Shown here in pieces: positions 1-6,431 of a DNA stretch of 18,778 nt (its first letter is position 1; every line of letters starts with the position of its first letter). This DNA comes from SIG565 sp045540055 (GTDB lineage Bacteria; Bacillota; Clostridia; Oscillospirales; Acutalibacteraceae), in contig JAZQGO010000026.1 of assembly GCA_045540055.1 (NCBI GenBank), positions 1-18,778 of the forward strand. Reading direction: 5' to 3'. Under the pieces are notes generated by a model. That model was not told the origin of the DNA and did not search any database. It worked only from the letters and a program-made list of their open reading frames with translations. A program made the position numbers and the translations under genes.

Positions 1-41
1 GATAACGCCTTCTTAGAAACGTGGTTTAAAACAGATTTCAT
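1..41 (-). CDS. N-terminal start of a gene running off the left edge
   Basis: Reading leftwards from 41, an ATG opens a frame reading M-K-S-V-L-N-H-V-S-K-K-A-L and stays open to the window edge. An AGGA ribosome binding site lies about 8 bases upstream. Only 13 codons are visible. The basic, short N-terminus could be the n-region of a signal peptide, but that is a guess and no family can be assigned. An AT-rich stretch (about 50-90) could hold its promoter, but several -10/-35 pairings are possible and none stands out. Confidence 0.4.
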   Translation of the reverse strand, partial: MKSVLNHVSKKAL

Positions 42-171
42 ATGTTTTTCCTACTATAAAATATATACATACACACACAATATTCATAGCACAAAGCACG
101 AATTTATGCAATGTTTTTTCAATTGTTTATTTTCACCTAAAAACACCTTTGTTTTTTGGTGGTTTCAACTG

Positions 172-199
172 TTTTTATGCGTGGTTTGTCGCATAAAAA
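172..199. repeat. Perfect inverted repeat, A/T-rich arms
   Basis: The arm at 172-181 (TTTTTATGCG) is matched exactly by its complement at 190-199 around an 8-base loop. It abuts the next inverted repeat (200-223). Read on the minus strand, its first arm supplies the U-run of that terminator. The two hairpins therefore share bases at their boundary and may compete or stack. Confidence 0.6.
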
Positions 200-223
200 T
201 TGGATGGCATAAATGCCATCCAA
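200..223 (-). terminator. Rho-independent terminator (second of a tandem pair)
   Basis: An 11-bp perfect inverted repeat (TTGGATGGCAT at 200-210, complement at 213-223) has a 2-base loop. On the minus strand it is followed directly by TTTTT. It lies downstream of the minus-strand peptide gene ending at 303 and behind a first terminator at 267-292. Confidence 0.65.
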
Positions 224-261
224 TGCAAAACAATTTATCCTGAATCCTAAAAATTATACAA

Positions 262-292
262 CAAAACGGCGGTGCAAAAAAACGCATCGCCG
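262..292 (-). terminator. Rho-independent terminator of the peptide/lipoprotein unit
   Basis: The arms at 284-292 and 267-275 pair on the minus strand over 9 bp with one mismatch, around a T-rich loop. TTTTGTT follows. It sits 11 bases after the stop codon of the 49-codon peptide gene. Confidence 0.7.
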
Positions 293-302
293 AGTCATTA
301 AA

Positions 303-452
303 CTAATTTTGGCCTTGCAACAACGAACTCCAAGCGTCGTCCCACCATACATCTTCTTCGCCTTCGCCGAAGTTGAAATCGTCACTATTTGTAATGTTCT
401 GGATATCTAAAACGGAAATAAGCATTTCAGGTGCTTCGTATTCTTTTCTCAT
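303..452 (-). CDS. 49-residue acidic, Trp-rich peptide
   Basis: A short gene starts with ATG at 450-452 and ends with TAG at 303-305. It has a strong AAGGAGA ribosome binding site 7 bases upstream. The N-terminal third is MRKEYEAPEM followed by a hydrophobic stretch (LISVLDI). This resembles the 'M-K/R-K-x-Y-x-x-P' opening of short peptides that are common in Ruminococcus-type genomes; that comparison is from memory. The C-terminal half is strongly acidic and aromatic (GEGEEDVWWDDAW, residues 30-41). It has no cysteine and no membrane span. It lies 24 bases behind the lipoprotein gene on the same strand and ends just before tandem terminators, so the two are probably one transcript. The function is unknown. 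A secreted or modified peptide is possible but unproven. Confidence 0.65.
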   Translation of the reverse strand: MRKEYEAPEMLISVLDIQNITNSDDFNFGEGEEDVWWDDAWSSLLQGQN

Positions 453-476
453 AGCAAATTCTCCTTTTCTGCTCAA

Positions 477-701
477 TTAATTACTCTCAATCGGTATGCC
501 GTTATCCTCTTCAATCTGAACCGAGGACCACCATTCTTTGATCTCTTCAAGCTCAGATTCGGTATAGCTGCTGGAATTTGAGCTCGACGAATCGCCTTTA
601 TCTTTGTCGTCATTGCACGAAACAAGGATAATCGATATCGCAGTAGCCAAAACAATTAGTGCCGCTAAGGCAATTATCATCCAACGTTTAATAACTATCA
701 C
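477..701 (-). CDS. Small lipoprotein or membrane-anchored protein, 74 aa
   Basis: The predicted protein has a short basic N-terminus, a hydrophobic segment at about residues 8-27 and a lipobox L-V-S-C with Cys29. This is the standard signal peptidase II arrangement, so the mature form would be a lipid-anchored extracytoplasmic peptide of about 46 residues. The mature part is hydrophilic: an Asp/Lys/Ser-rich linker (30-45), then an acidic helix-like end with a Trp-Trp pair (EIKEWWSSVQ, about 53-62). The start chosen is GTG at 699-701. Its AAGGG motif is only 3 bases upstream and an in-frame ATG lies at codon 8, so the exact start is unsure. A near-consensus promoter at 720-748 would give a very short leader. 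It is followed after 24 bases by the Trp-rich peptide gene. No family was recognised. Confidence 0.6.
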   Translation of the reverse strand: MIVIKRWMIIALAALIVLATAISIILVSCNDDKDKGDSSSSNSSSYTESELEEIKEWWSSVQIEEDNGIPIESN

Positions 702-719
702 CGACCCTTATACACATTA

Positions 720-748
720 ATTATATATCAAAACAATTCGGTTGTCAA
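720..748 (-). promoter_or_regulatory. Sigma-A-type promoter of the lipoprotein/peptide unit
   Basis: The -35 TTGACA (743-748) and -10 TATAAT (720-725) both match consensus and are separated by 17 bp. The expected start point is near 713, leaving about 12 bases before the GTG start. Confidence 0.8.
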
Positions 749-845
749 TAACAATTTTTAGGAATTTTGTACATTTTCAAAACAAATCACGCAGGCTTAA
801 CCCACGAAGTAATATACATCTTCTAAATCCCAACCCCTGAATCCT

Positions 846-882
846 GAAAAAAACACCTGTGCCGAAACACAGGTGTTTTTTA
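846..882 (-). terminator. Rho-independent terminator of PEP carboxykinase
   Basis: ACACCTGTG (853-861) and its complement (868-876) form a 9-bp stem with a 6-base loop. T-runs flank it on both strands. It begins a few bases after the stop codon at 886-888. Confidence 0.9.
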
Positions 883-885
883 ATG

Positions 886-2664
886 TTAGTTGAGTGCTGA
901 TTTAAGATTCTCAAGTTGCTCACGAAGCTCTGCAGGGAGTTTGTCGCCAAACTTCTTGTAATGCTCTTCGATTTCAGCAGCTTCCTTGCTCCAAACATCC
1001 TTGTCAACTTCAAGAATGCTCTTAAGTGTATCGATATCGAAGTCGAGGTCGGTAAGGTCGATGTCCTCAGCCTTCGGAACATAACCGATAGCTGTAAGCT
1101 CTGCATCTGCCTTGCCTTCGCAACGGTCGATAATCCAGTTGAGAACACGCATATTGTCGCCAAAGCCCGGCCAGATGAAGTTGCCTTCGTCGTCGGTACG
1201 GAACCAGTTAACGTTGAAAATCTTGGGAGCCTTGTCACCAAGCTTTTCACCCATATCGAGCCAATGACGGAAGTAGTCGCCCATATGGTAACCGCAGAAC
1301 GGAAGCATAGCCATCGGGTCACGACGAACTACACCAACGGCACCTGCCGCTGCAGCTGTTGTTTCAGAAGCCATAGCCGAGCCTACGAATACACCGTTCA
1401 CCCAATCCTTTGACTGATATACAAGCGGAGCGCACTTAGCACGACGTCCACCAAATACGATAGCCGAAATCGGAACACCTGCGCCCTTGTTGAACTCATC
1501 AGAAATGCAGGGGCAGTTTTCAGCAGGTGCTGTGAAACGTGAGTTGGGGTGAGCCGCACAGGTGGTCTTGTCTGCCTTGTTGAACTTGGCGGGATCCCAA
1601 GGATTACCCTTCCAGTCAAGTGCGTTCTCGGGTAAATTCTTATTAAGACCTTCCCACCAAACAGTGTTGTCATTAAGGTCTAATGCAACGTTGGTGAAAA
1701 TGGTGTTCTTCTTGGTGGATTCAAGAGCGTTGAAGTTTGAGTGAGCGTTGGTACCCGGTGCAACACCGAAGAAGCCGTTTTCGGGGTTGATAGCATAAAG
1801 TCTGCCATCCTCGCCTATTCTCATCCAGGCGATATCGTCACCTACTGTCCAAACCTTGTAGCCCTTCTTCTTAAGATACTCAGGTGGAATAAGCATTGCA
1901 AGGTTGGTCTTACCGCAAGCCGACGGGAAAGCAGCCGCAATGTAGCGAACCTCACCCTTCGGATTCTGGAGTCCCAAGATGAGCATGTGCTCAGCCATCC
2001 AGCCCTCTTTCCAGCCCTGGAAGGAAGCGATACGAAGTGCGAAGCACTTTTTACCGAGCAGTACGTTGCCGCCGTAGCCCGAGTTAACCGAGATAATGGT
2101 ATTATCCTCAGGGAAGTGGCAGATATATCTCTTTTCGGGGTCAACATCACAGCGTGAGTGTAAACCGCGTACCCAGTCGTGGCTGTCGCCGAGTACTTCG
2201 AGCACCTTTGTGCCAACGCGGGTCATAATAAGCATATTGAGTACAACGTAAACCGAATCGGTAATCTCGATACCAATTTTAGCGAGCGGTGAGCCAATCG
2301 GTCCCATTGAATAAGGAATAATATACATTGTGCGACCCTTGTAGCTGTCGCGAGCTATATCGTAAAGCTTCTCATACATTTCCTTCGGGTCACACCAGTT
2401 GTTTGTGGGACCTGCCATCTCCTTAGTTGAAGTACAGATGAATGTGCGGTCCTCAACACGTGCAACGTCGTTAGGATTTGTTCTGTGAAGGTAGCAACCC
2501 GGAAGCTCATCTTGATTTAACTTAAAGAGCTCGCCTGTCTTAACAGCCTCAGCGCGAAGCTCTTCACGCTGCTCGTCACTGCCGTCAATCCATACGATTT
2601 GGTCGGGTTTTAGAAGTTCCTTCATTTCGTCAAGCCATTTGAGAACGGTTTTGTTAGTTGTCAT
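886..2664 (-). CDS. pckG: Phosphoenolpyruvate carboxykinase (GTP)
   Basis: This cytoplasmic enzyme interconverts oxaloacetate + GTP with PEP + GDP + CO2. In fermentative anaerobes it often runs towards oxaloacetate. The 592 residues match the usual GTP-type length, longer than ATP-type PckA. Visible signatures are GYGGNVLLGKKC (196-207), the metal-site region AEHMLILG (about His226), the P-loop FPSACGKTNLAML with the reactive Cys250 (246-258), kinase-2 TVGDD (273-277), and GGRRAKCAPLVYQSKDWVNG in the nucleotide-binding C-terminal half. The ATG start at 2662-2664 has AGGAG 10 bases upstream. The gene is a single transcription unit with its own promoter (2720-2748) and terminator. With ppdK further right, it covers the PEP/pyruvate/oxaloacetate node. 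Confidence 0.96.
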   Translation of the reverse strand: MTTNKTVLKWLDEMKELLKPDQIVWIDGSDEQREELRAEAVKTGELFKLNQDELPGCYLHRTNPNDVARVEDRTFICTSTKEMAGPTNNWCDPKEMYEKLYDIARDSYKGRTMYIIPYSMGPIGSPLAKIGIEITDSVYVVLNMLIMTRVGTKVLEVLGDSHDWVRGLHSRCDVDPEKRYICHFPEDNTIISVNSGYGGNVLLGKKCFALRIASFQGWKEGWMAEHMLILGLQNPKGEVRYIAAAFPSACGKTNLAMLIPPEYLKKKGYKVWTVGDDIAWMRIGEDGRLYAINPENGFFGVAPGTNAHSNFNALESTKKNTIFTNVALDLNDNTVWWEGLNKNLPENALDWKGNPWDPAKFNKADKTTCAAHPNSRFTAPAENCPCISDEFNKGAGVPISAIVFGGRRAKCAPLVYQSKDWVNGVFVGSAMASETTAAAAGAVGVVRRDPMAMLPFCGYHMGDYFRHWLDMGEKLGDKAPKIFNVNWFRTDDEGNFIWPGFGDNMRVLNWIIDRCEGKADAELTAIGYVPKAEDIDLTDLDFDIDTLKSILEVDKDVWSKEAAEIEEHYKKFGDKLPAELREQLENLKSALN

Positions 2665-2719
2665 GAAAAATACACTCCTATTTATATTTAAAATTTAATT
2701 TACAAATTTCACCAAATAT

Positions 2720-2748
2720 ATTATACCTAAATTTCCCCCATAAATCAA
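2720..2748 (-). promoter_or_regulatory. Promoter of pckG
   Basis: The -35 TTGATT (2743-2748), a 17-bp spacer and the -10 TATAAT (2720-2725) lie about 55 bp upstream of the start codon. Confidence 0.8.
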
Positions 2749-3035
2749 CAACTTTGAAAAAATTTTAACAAATTTTAATATTTAGTTAATATTATGGTTT
2801 TTAAGGTCAAAAAGTTGGTAAAATGCGCTAAAAACACTTGGAAGGATTCTTTACTCTATTGTGAGTCTCATAACCCTAATTACTCTGTGTTTAAGATAAT
2901 TTGCGCCAAAGCAGATTCTCAAACAGTTATATTACGAACAATGTGCGTATTTATATTTTTTGTTTCACAAAAAGTTATATTATTTTCGCCTTTAAAACTC
3001 GCGAAGCGAATATAACTGTTCTCAATGAGATAAAC
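2749..3035. other. AT-rich intergenic region with a long-range inverted repeat
   Basis: This gene-free stretch separates the pckG promoter from the rpsI terminator. It holds a 12-bp perfect inverted repeat, AACAGTTATATT (2922-2933) and its complement (3009-3020). A third copy of the core AGTTATATT lies in direct orientation at 2973-2981, so the right arm can pair with either left copy. Words at 2866-2879 resemble a repeat tract at 17469-17482. The plus-strand ORFs here lack ribosome binding sites and I do not consider them genes. Confidence 0.5.
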
Positions 3036-3070
3036 AAAAAATGCCCTGCAAAAAGCAGAGCATTTTGTTT
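3036..3070 (-). terminator. Terminator of the rplM-rpsI operon
   Basis: Read on the minus strand, a stem of about 12 bp with one G-U pair (AAAATGC..CTGC type arms) closes a T-rich loop. TTTTTTG follows. A separate 7-bp hairpin with a 2-base loop (3073-3088) lies between it and the rpsI stop. Confidence 0.8.
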
Positions 3071-3089
3071 TTTTCGACCTTGGTCGAAA

Positions 3090-3488
3090 TTATCTCTTTG
3101 AGAACTGCGGTGCACGACGAGCGCCCTTGAGACCGTATTTCTTTCTTTCCTTCATTCTCGGGTCACGAGTGAGGAAGCCGGCCTTCTTAAGCTCGGCACG
3201 AAGCTCAGCATCGTACTGAAGAAGTGCACGAGCAACGCCGTGACGGATAGCACCGGCCTGACCGGTAACACCGCCGCCGTTTACACGACAAACGATATCG
3301 AACTTATCGGTAGTGCCGGTGAGAGCCATCGGCTGACGAACGATAAGCTTTAATGTTTCAAGACCGAAATAATCGTCGATATCACGGTCGTTAATTGTGA
3401 TTTTACCTGTACCGTTATAAACACGTACGCGGGCTACAGAACTTTTTCTTCTGCCGGTACCGTAAAAATAAGGCTTGCCTTCAAACAT
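3090..3488 (-). CDS. rpsI: Small ribosomal subunit protein S9
   Basis: S9 is a 30S head protein whose extended C-terminal tail reaches the P-site tRNA. The 132 residues cover the whole family. They include YGTGRRKSSVARV (about 9-21), the glycine-rich GGGVTGQAGAIRHGVARAL segment, and the conserved basic C-terminus ending RAPQFSKR. The ATG at 3486-3488 has GGGAG 8 bases upstream. The rplM stop lies only 17 bases before the start, so it is the second gene of the standard rplM-rpsI operon and shares its promoter at 3970-3998. Confidence 0.97.
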   Translation of the reverse strand: MFEGKPYFYGTGRRKSSVARVRVYNGTGKITINDRDIDDYFGLETLKLIVRQPMALTGTTDKFDIVCRVNGGGVTGQAGAIRHGVARALLQYDAELRAELKKAGFLTRDPRMKERKKYGLKGARRAPQFSKR

Positions 3489-3505
3489 AATTCTGTCTCC
3501 CTTCC

Positions 3506-3934
3506 TTAAAATTCGTAAACTTCAGGCTTCTGAGCAACCTGAGCAAAATTAGCATCTGCATAAACGTGAAGTCTTGTAAGAGCCTTGCGGCCGATTGTTG
3601 TATCGGGAACCATACCCTTAACAGCTAACTCCATAGCAAGCTGCGGGCGGGTCTTCATAAGGGTTGAGTACTGAACTTCCTTAAGACCGCCGATGTAGCC
3701 TGTATGACGGCGATAGTATTTCTTTTCAAGCTTCTTGCCTGTTAAAACTGCCTGTGCAGCGTTGATAACTACAACGTGGTCGCCGCAGTCAACGTGGGGT
3801 GTAAATTCGGGCTTGCCCTTACCGCGAAGAAGGTCAGCAACCTTTGTTGCAGTACGACCTAAGGGGCGGTTAGCAGCATCGATTATATACCACTTGCGCT
3901 GTACTTCAGCAGGTTTTGCCATAAATGTAGACAT
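3506..3934 (-). CDS. rplM: Large ribosomal subunit protein L13
   Basis: L13 is an early-assembling 50S protein that binds 23S rRNA. The product begins MSTFMAKPAEVQRKWYIIDA and is 142 residues long, equal to the typical bacterial length. It carries the conserved PLGRTATKVADLLRGK segment, HVDCGDHVVVINA (about 50-62), and the GMVPDTTIGRKALTRLHVY block near the C-terminus. An upstream in-frame TTG at 3950 is not the start: it lies inside the GGAGG ribosome binding site that serves the ATG at 3932-3934 with 8-base spacing. It is first in the rplM-rpsI operon, with a leader of about 28 bases. Confidence 0.97.
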   Translation of the reverse strand: MSTFMAKPAEVQRKWYIIDAANRPLGRTATKVADLLRGKGKPEFTPHVDCGDHVVVINAAQAVLTGKKLEKKYYRRHTGYIGGLKEVQYSTLMKTRPQLAMELAVKGMVPDTTIGRKALTRLHVYADANFAQVAQKPEVYEF

Positions 3935-3969
3935 AATGGTAACCTCCAATTATTTTTTCGAGCCTTAGT

Positions 3970-3998
3970 ATGATATCACACCGAAAATTAAAAGTCAA
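3970..3998 (-). promoter_or_regulatory. Promoter of rplM-rpsI
   Basis: The -35 TTGACT (3993-3998) and the extended -10 TGATATCAT (core TATCAT at 3970-3975) are separated by 17 bp. The leader left is too short for an elaborate autoregulatory structure. Confidence 0.85.
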
Positions 3999-4103
3999 CA
4001 CCTTTTTTTGAAAATTTTAATTTAAAAACTCAAAGCTCGCTTTTGCTCGTTTTTTCTCCCGTTTTCTCTCATTTCCTCGTTTACAATTTTTAGTTTTTTT
4101 ATA

Positions 4104-4141
4104 TCAAAAATGCCGTCTGCGCCATTGCAAACGGCATTTTA
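4104..4141 (-). terminator. Terminator of glyS
   Basis: AAAATGCCGT (4107-4116) and ACGGCATTTT (4131-4140) form a 10-bp stem, with inner TGC/GCA pairing possible. It starts 3 bases after the glyS stop and is followed on the minus strand by a T-rich stretch. Confidence 0.8.
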
Positions 4142-4142
4142 A

Positions 4143-5534
4143 TTAAAATTCGATAACCTTTTCGATGTATGCTTCGAGTTCATTAATCGAAATACGCTTC
4201 TGCTCCATAGTGTCACGGTCACGTACAGTTACACAACCGTCGGTCTCGGAATCAAAGTCGTAGGTAATACAAATAGGTGTGCCAATTTCATCCTGACGGC
4301 GATAGCGCTTACCGATGGAGCCCGCGTCATCGTAATCAACCATAAACTTCTTTGAAAGCTTTGCATAAATCTCCCCTGCCTGCTCGTTTAGCTTCTTTGA
4401 AAGAGGCAATACAGCCGCCTTAAAGGGAGCTAAAGCCGGATGCAGACGAAGAACGGTTCTTGTGTCGCCCTTCTCATCAAGCTCCTCATCATAGGCTTCG
4501 CAAAGGAATGCCAAGGTTACACGGTCGGCACCAAGAGATGGCTCGATAACGTAAGGGATGTATTTTTCGTTTGTTTCCTGGTCAAAATAGGTCATATCGG
4601 CGCCGCTATGCTCGGCATGCTGTGTTAGGTCATAGTCGGTACGGTCGGCAACGCCCCATAATTCGCCCCAACCAAACGGGAACATAAACTCGAAGTCGGT
4701 AGTAGCCTTCGAATAGAAGCAAAGCTCGTCTTTGTCGTGGTCACGAAGTCTTAAATTTTCTTCCTTCATACCGAGGTTTAAGAGCCAGTCGCGGCAGTAA
4801 CCGCGCCAATAATCAAACCACTCAAGGTCGGTGCCCGGCTTGCAGAAGAACTCAAGCTCCATCTGTTCAAACTCACGAGTACGGAATGTAAAGTTACCGG
4901 GGGTAATTTCATTACGGAAGGACTTACCTATCTGGCCTACACCAAAAGGCATTTTCTTTCGTGTAGTTCTTTGAATATTTTTAAAGTTTACAAATATACC
5001 CTGTGCCGTTTCGGGACGAAGATAGAGTGTATTTGTGCTATCCTCTGTAACACCCTGGAAGGTTTTGAACATAAGGTTAAACTTTCTGATATCTGTAAAA
5101 TCGCGAGAGCCGCAGGAGGGGCATACTATGCCCTTTTCCTTAATATAATTATACATCTGCTCATCCGACCAGCCTGCAGGATTATCGTCAAGACCGTTTT
5201 CTGCAACGTAGTCCTCAATAAGCTTGTCTGCGCGGTGTCTTGTCTTACAAACCTTACAGTCCATAAGTGGATCGGAGAAGCCGCCGAGGTGACCCGAAGC
5301 CACCCACGTTTCGCGATTCATAATAATAGCACTGTCAAGTCCGACGTTGTAGGGACATTCCTGAACGAACTTTTTCCACCAAGCCTTTTTAACATTGTTT
5401 TTAAGCTCAACTCCCAAAGGGCCATAATCCCAAGAGTTTGCAAGGCCGCCGTAGATTTCACTGCCGGCATATACAAAACCCCTGCCCTTTGCAAGATTAA
5501 CTATATGCTCCATGGTTTTTTCGGTGTTTTTCAT
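4143..5534 (-). CDS. glyS: Glycyl-tRNA synthetase, dimeric (Bacillus/eukaryote-like) type
   Basis: This class II aminoacyl-tRNA synthetase charges tRNA-Gly with glycine using ATP. The single 463-residue chain is the alpha2 type, not the alpha2-beta2 GlyQ/GlyS type. Visible features are two Cys-x-x-Cys pairs (93/96 and 138/141), likely a zinc-binding insertion, RPETAQG (173-179), the motif 2 region SFRNEITPGNFTFRTREF (205-222), and motif 3 EPSLGADR (331-338). The anticodon-binding domain follows from about 365 to the end. The ATG at 5532-5534 has GGAGG 8 bases upstream. Many Firmicute glyS genes carry a T-box leader, but here the promoter at 5582-5610 leaves only about 40 bases, so no T-box can fit. 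It is transcribed divergently from the gene at 5682. Confidence 0.97.
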   Translation of the reverse strand: MKNTEKTMEHIVNLAKGRGFVYAGSEIYGGLANSWDYGPLGVELKNNVKKAWWKKFVQECPYNVGLDSAIIMNRETWVASGHLGGFSDPLMDCKVCKTRHRADKLIEDYVAENGLDDNPAGWSDEQMYNYIKEKGIVCPSCGSRDFTDIRKFNLMFKTFQGVTEDSTNTLYLRPETAQGIFVNFKNIQRTTRKKMPFGVGQIGKSFRNEITPGNFTFRTREFEQMELEFFCKPGTDLEWFDYWRGYCRDWLLNLGMKEENLRLRDHDKDELCFYSKATTDFEFMFPFGWGELWGVADRTDYDLTQHAEHSGADMTYFDQETNEKYIPYVIEPSLGADRVTLAFLCEAYDEELDEKGDTRTVLRLHPALAPFKAAVLPLSKKLNEQAGEIYAKLSKKFMVDYDDAGSIGKRYRRQDEIGTPICITYDFDSETDGCVTVRDRDTMEQKRISINELEAYIEKVIEF

Positions 5535-5581
5535 TTATAAAGCCTCCAAGTGCAATATGCACATAAAAATACTTAATTAAT

Positions 5582-5610
5582 ATAGTATTAAATAACACAC
5601 CAAAAGTCAA
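5582..5610 (-). promoter_or_regulatory. Promoter of glyS
   Basis: The -35 TTGACT (5605-5610), a 17-bp spacer and the -10 TACTAT (5582-5587) are present. It lies back to back with the plus-strand promoter at 5619-5647, with -35 boxes only 8 bp apart. Confidence 0.8.
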
Positions 5611-5618
5611 GTGTTTCC

Positions 5619-5647
5619 TTGACAAGTAACCCCGACTAAGATATACT
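5619..5647 (+). promoter_or_regulatory. Promoter of the small two-gene unit 5682-6245
   Basis: A consensus -35 TTGACA (5619-5624), a 17-bp spacer and the -10 TATACT (5642-5647) would place the start about 28 bases before the GTG start codon. Confidence 0.82.
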
Positions 5648-5681
5648 GAATAAGACGAACAATTTAAAGGAGGAATTTGTT

Positions 5682-5942
5682 GTGCCATATAAACTGCAAC
5701 TTCACGATATTGATTTTAAAGACTTTATTGAGGCGGTTGACTCCTGCCGGGGTGACGTTTTTTTAGAAACCGACGAGGGCGACGTCCTTAATCTTAAATC
5801 AAAATTATGTCAGATAATGGGTCTTTCAACCGTTTTAAAGCACGCATCTATTGCCGAGGCAACGGTACGCTGCGCTATCCCCGAGGATGAAACAATTTTA
5901 TTCCGTTTTAATCTCTACGGTGAAAAGCCCGAAAAGAAATAA
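5682..5942 (+). CDS. Small protein of unknown function, 86 aa
   Basis: It begins with GTG at 5682, 8 bases after a strong AAAGGAGG ribosome binding site and just downstream of a near-consensus promoter, so expression looks certain. The 86-residue product (opening MPYKLQLHDIDFKDFIEAVD) is soluble and acidic, with no signal peptide or membrane span. Its pattern suggests an alpha/beta fold: a short strand and helix, then strands around GDVFLETDEGDVLNLKSKL, a helical QIMGLSTVLKHA part, and a final strand ILFRFNLYG. I do not recognise a named family. The next gene follows after 18 bases and they share a terminator, so the two form one operon. Codon use resembles its neighbours. Confidence 0.8.
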   Translation: MPYKLQLHDIDFKDFIEAVDSCRGDVFLETDEGDVLNLKSKLCQIMGLSTVLKHASIAEATVRCAIPEDETILFRFNLYGEKPEKK

Positions 5943-5960
5943 TCTATCGGAGGAAGTACA

Positions 5961-6245
5961 ATGTCAGAATTTTTGACCTACAAGGGTAAACCGCTTGTTC
6001 GCAAGGGTAACGAAATTTACTACGGCGACATGAGCGAGAAATATGTAATCAAGCTTGAAATTCTTTCAACAAAAAAAGAGGGCGACTTAGAAGCCGCCGA
6101 CAAGGTAAAGGTTTTACTGCTGCTGAGTGACACCGAGCTTGCCTATAAAAGCCGCATCGTTAAGACCAGCGAAAAGACAGGTCTTTACGAGGCGATGGAC
6201 ATCGGCGCTATCTGGCTTGAAAGAGAATTAAAGAAAAACGCATAA
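5961..6245 (+). CDS. Small protein of unknown function, 94 aa
   Basis: The ATG at 5961 has GGAGG 7 bases upstream. The 94-residue product opens MSEFLTYKGKPLVRKGNEIYYG. It continues with a predicted beta-rich body (KYVIKLEILSTKKEG, ADKVKVLLLLSDTE) and ends in a C-terminal helix-like IWLERELKKNA. It has no signal peptide, membrane span or cysteine motif. I believe similar short proteins occur as hypotheticals in Clostridia, but I cannot name a family. It is the second gene of a two-gene operon with the 86-residue protein, closed by a strong terminator at 6248-6279. Confidence 0.82.
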   Translation: MSEFLTYKGKPLVRKGNEIYYGDMSEKYVIKLEILSTKKEGDLEAADKVKVLLLLSDTELAYKSRIVKTSEKTGLYEAMDIGAIWLERELKKNA

Positions 6246-6279
6246 AAAAAACGGGTGGAAGACCACCCGTTTTATTTTT
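6244..6279 (+). terminator. Terminator of the 5682-6245 operon
   Basis: AAAACGGGTGG (6248-6258) and its complement (6263-6273) form an 11-bp stem with a 4-base loop, followed by ATTTTT. It starts right after the stop codon. Confidence 0.93.
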
Positions 6280-6305
6280 GCCTCCCTGTGACGAGGGAGC
6301 CTTAT
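6280..6305. repeat. Short hairpin, possibly a truncated REP-like unit
   Basis: CTCCCT (6282-6287) pairs with AGGGAG (6294-6299) around GTGACG, and TTATTTTT follows. The word resembles the GGCTCCCT...AGGGAG units scattered through some Oscillospiraceae genomes; this is from memory. It could also serve as a backup terminator. Confidence 0.4.
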
Positions 6306-6406
6306 TTTTCAAACCAAACACCTTAATCGGCACAACTTTAATCTCACATAAAAAATTTTTTACAACAGATGTGTTCACTTTTTAACACAAAAATTAAATG
6401 TATCGC

Positions 6407-6412
6407 TATAAT
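6407..6412 (+). promoter_or_regulatory. Putative -10 box of the HTH gene
   Basis: A TATAAT hexamer with no good -35 at standard spacing; the best is TTAACA, 19 bp upstream. Transcription would start about 13 bases before the ATG, so the leader would consist of little more than the ribosome binding site. An imperfect dyad GTGTT...AACAC (6371-6388) overlaps the -35 area and might be an operator. Confidence 0.4.
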
Positions 6413-6431
6413 ACTTCACGAGGTGATAAGA

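Noticed and set aside
213..410. 65-codon plus-strand ORF
   Set aside because: It starts inside a terminator stem, has no ribosome binding site, and lies opposite the better supported minus-strand peptide gene.
916..2157. Long plus-strand ORFs antisense to pckG
   Set aside because: They are shadows of a fully conserved PEP carboxykinase frame, with no start signals of their own.
2794..3101. Two plus-strand ORFs of 73 and 66 codons upstream of rpsI
   Set aside because: Neither has a ribosome binding site. The composition is plain AT-rich spacer, the frames cross the inverted repeats, and the second overlaps the rpsI terminator and 3' end.
3935..3998. L13 autoregulatory leader in front of rplM
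   Set aside because: The promoter leaves only about 28 bases before the start codon, too short for a described leader structure.
4030..4080. 16-codon minus-strand ORF between glyS and rplM
   Set aside because: The ATG is too close to its GAGGAA motif, the peptide is very short and basic, and no supporting context exists.
4971..5540. 189-codon plus-strand ORF opposite glyS
   Set aside because: It is antisense to the catalytic core of GlyRS, without a ribosome binding site; its length is explained by codon bias on the other strand.
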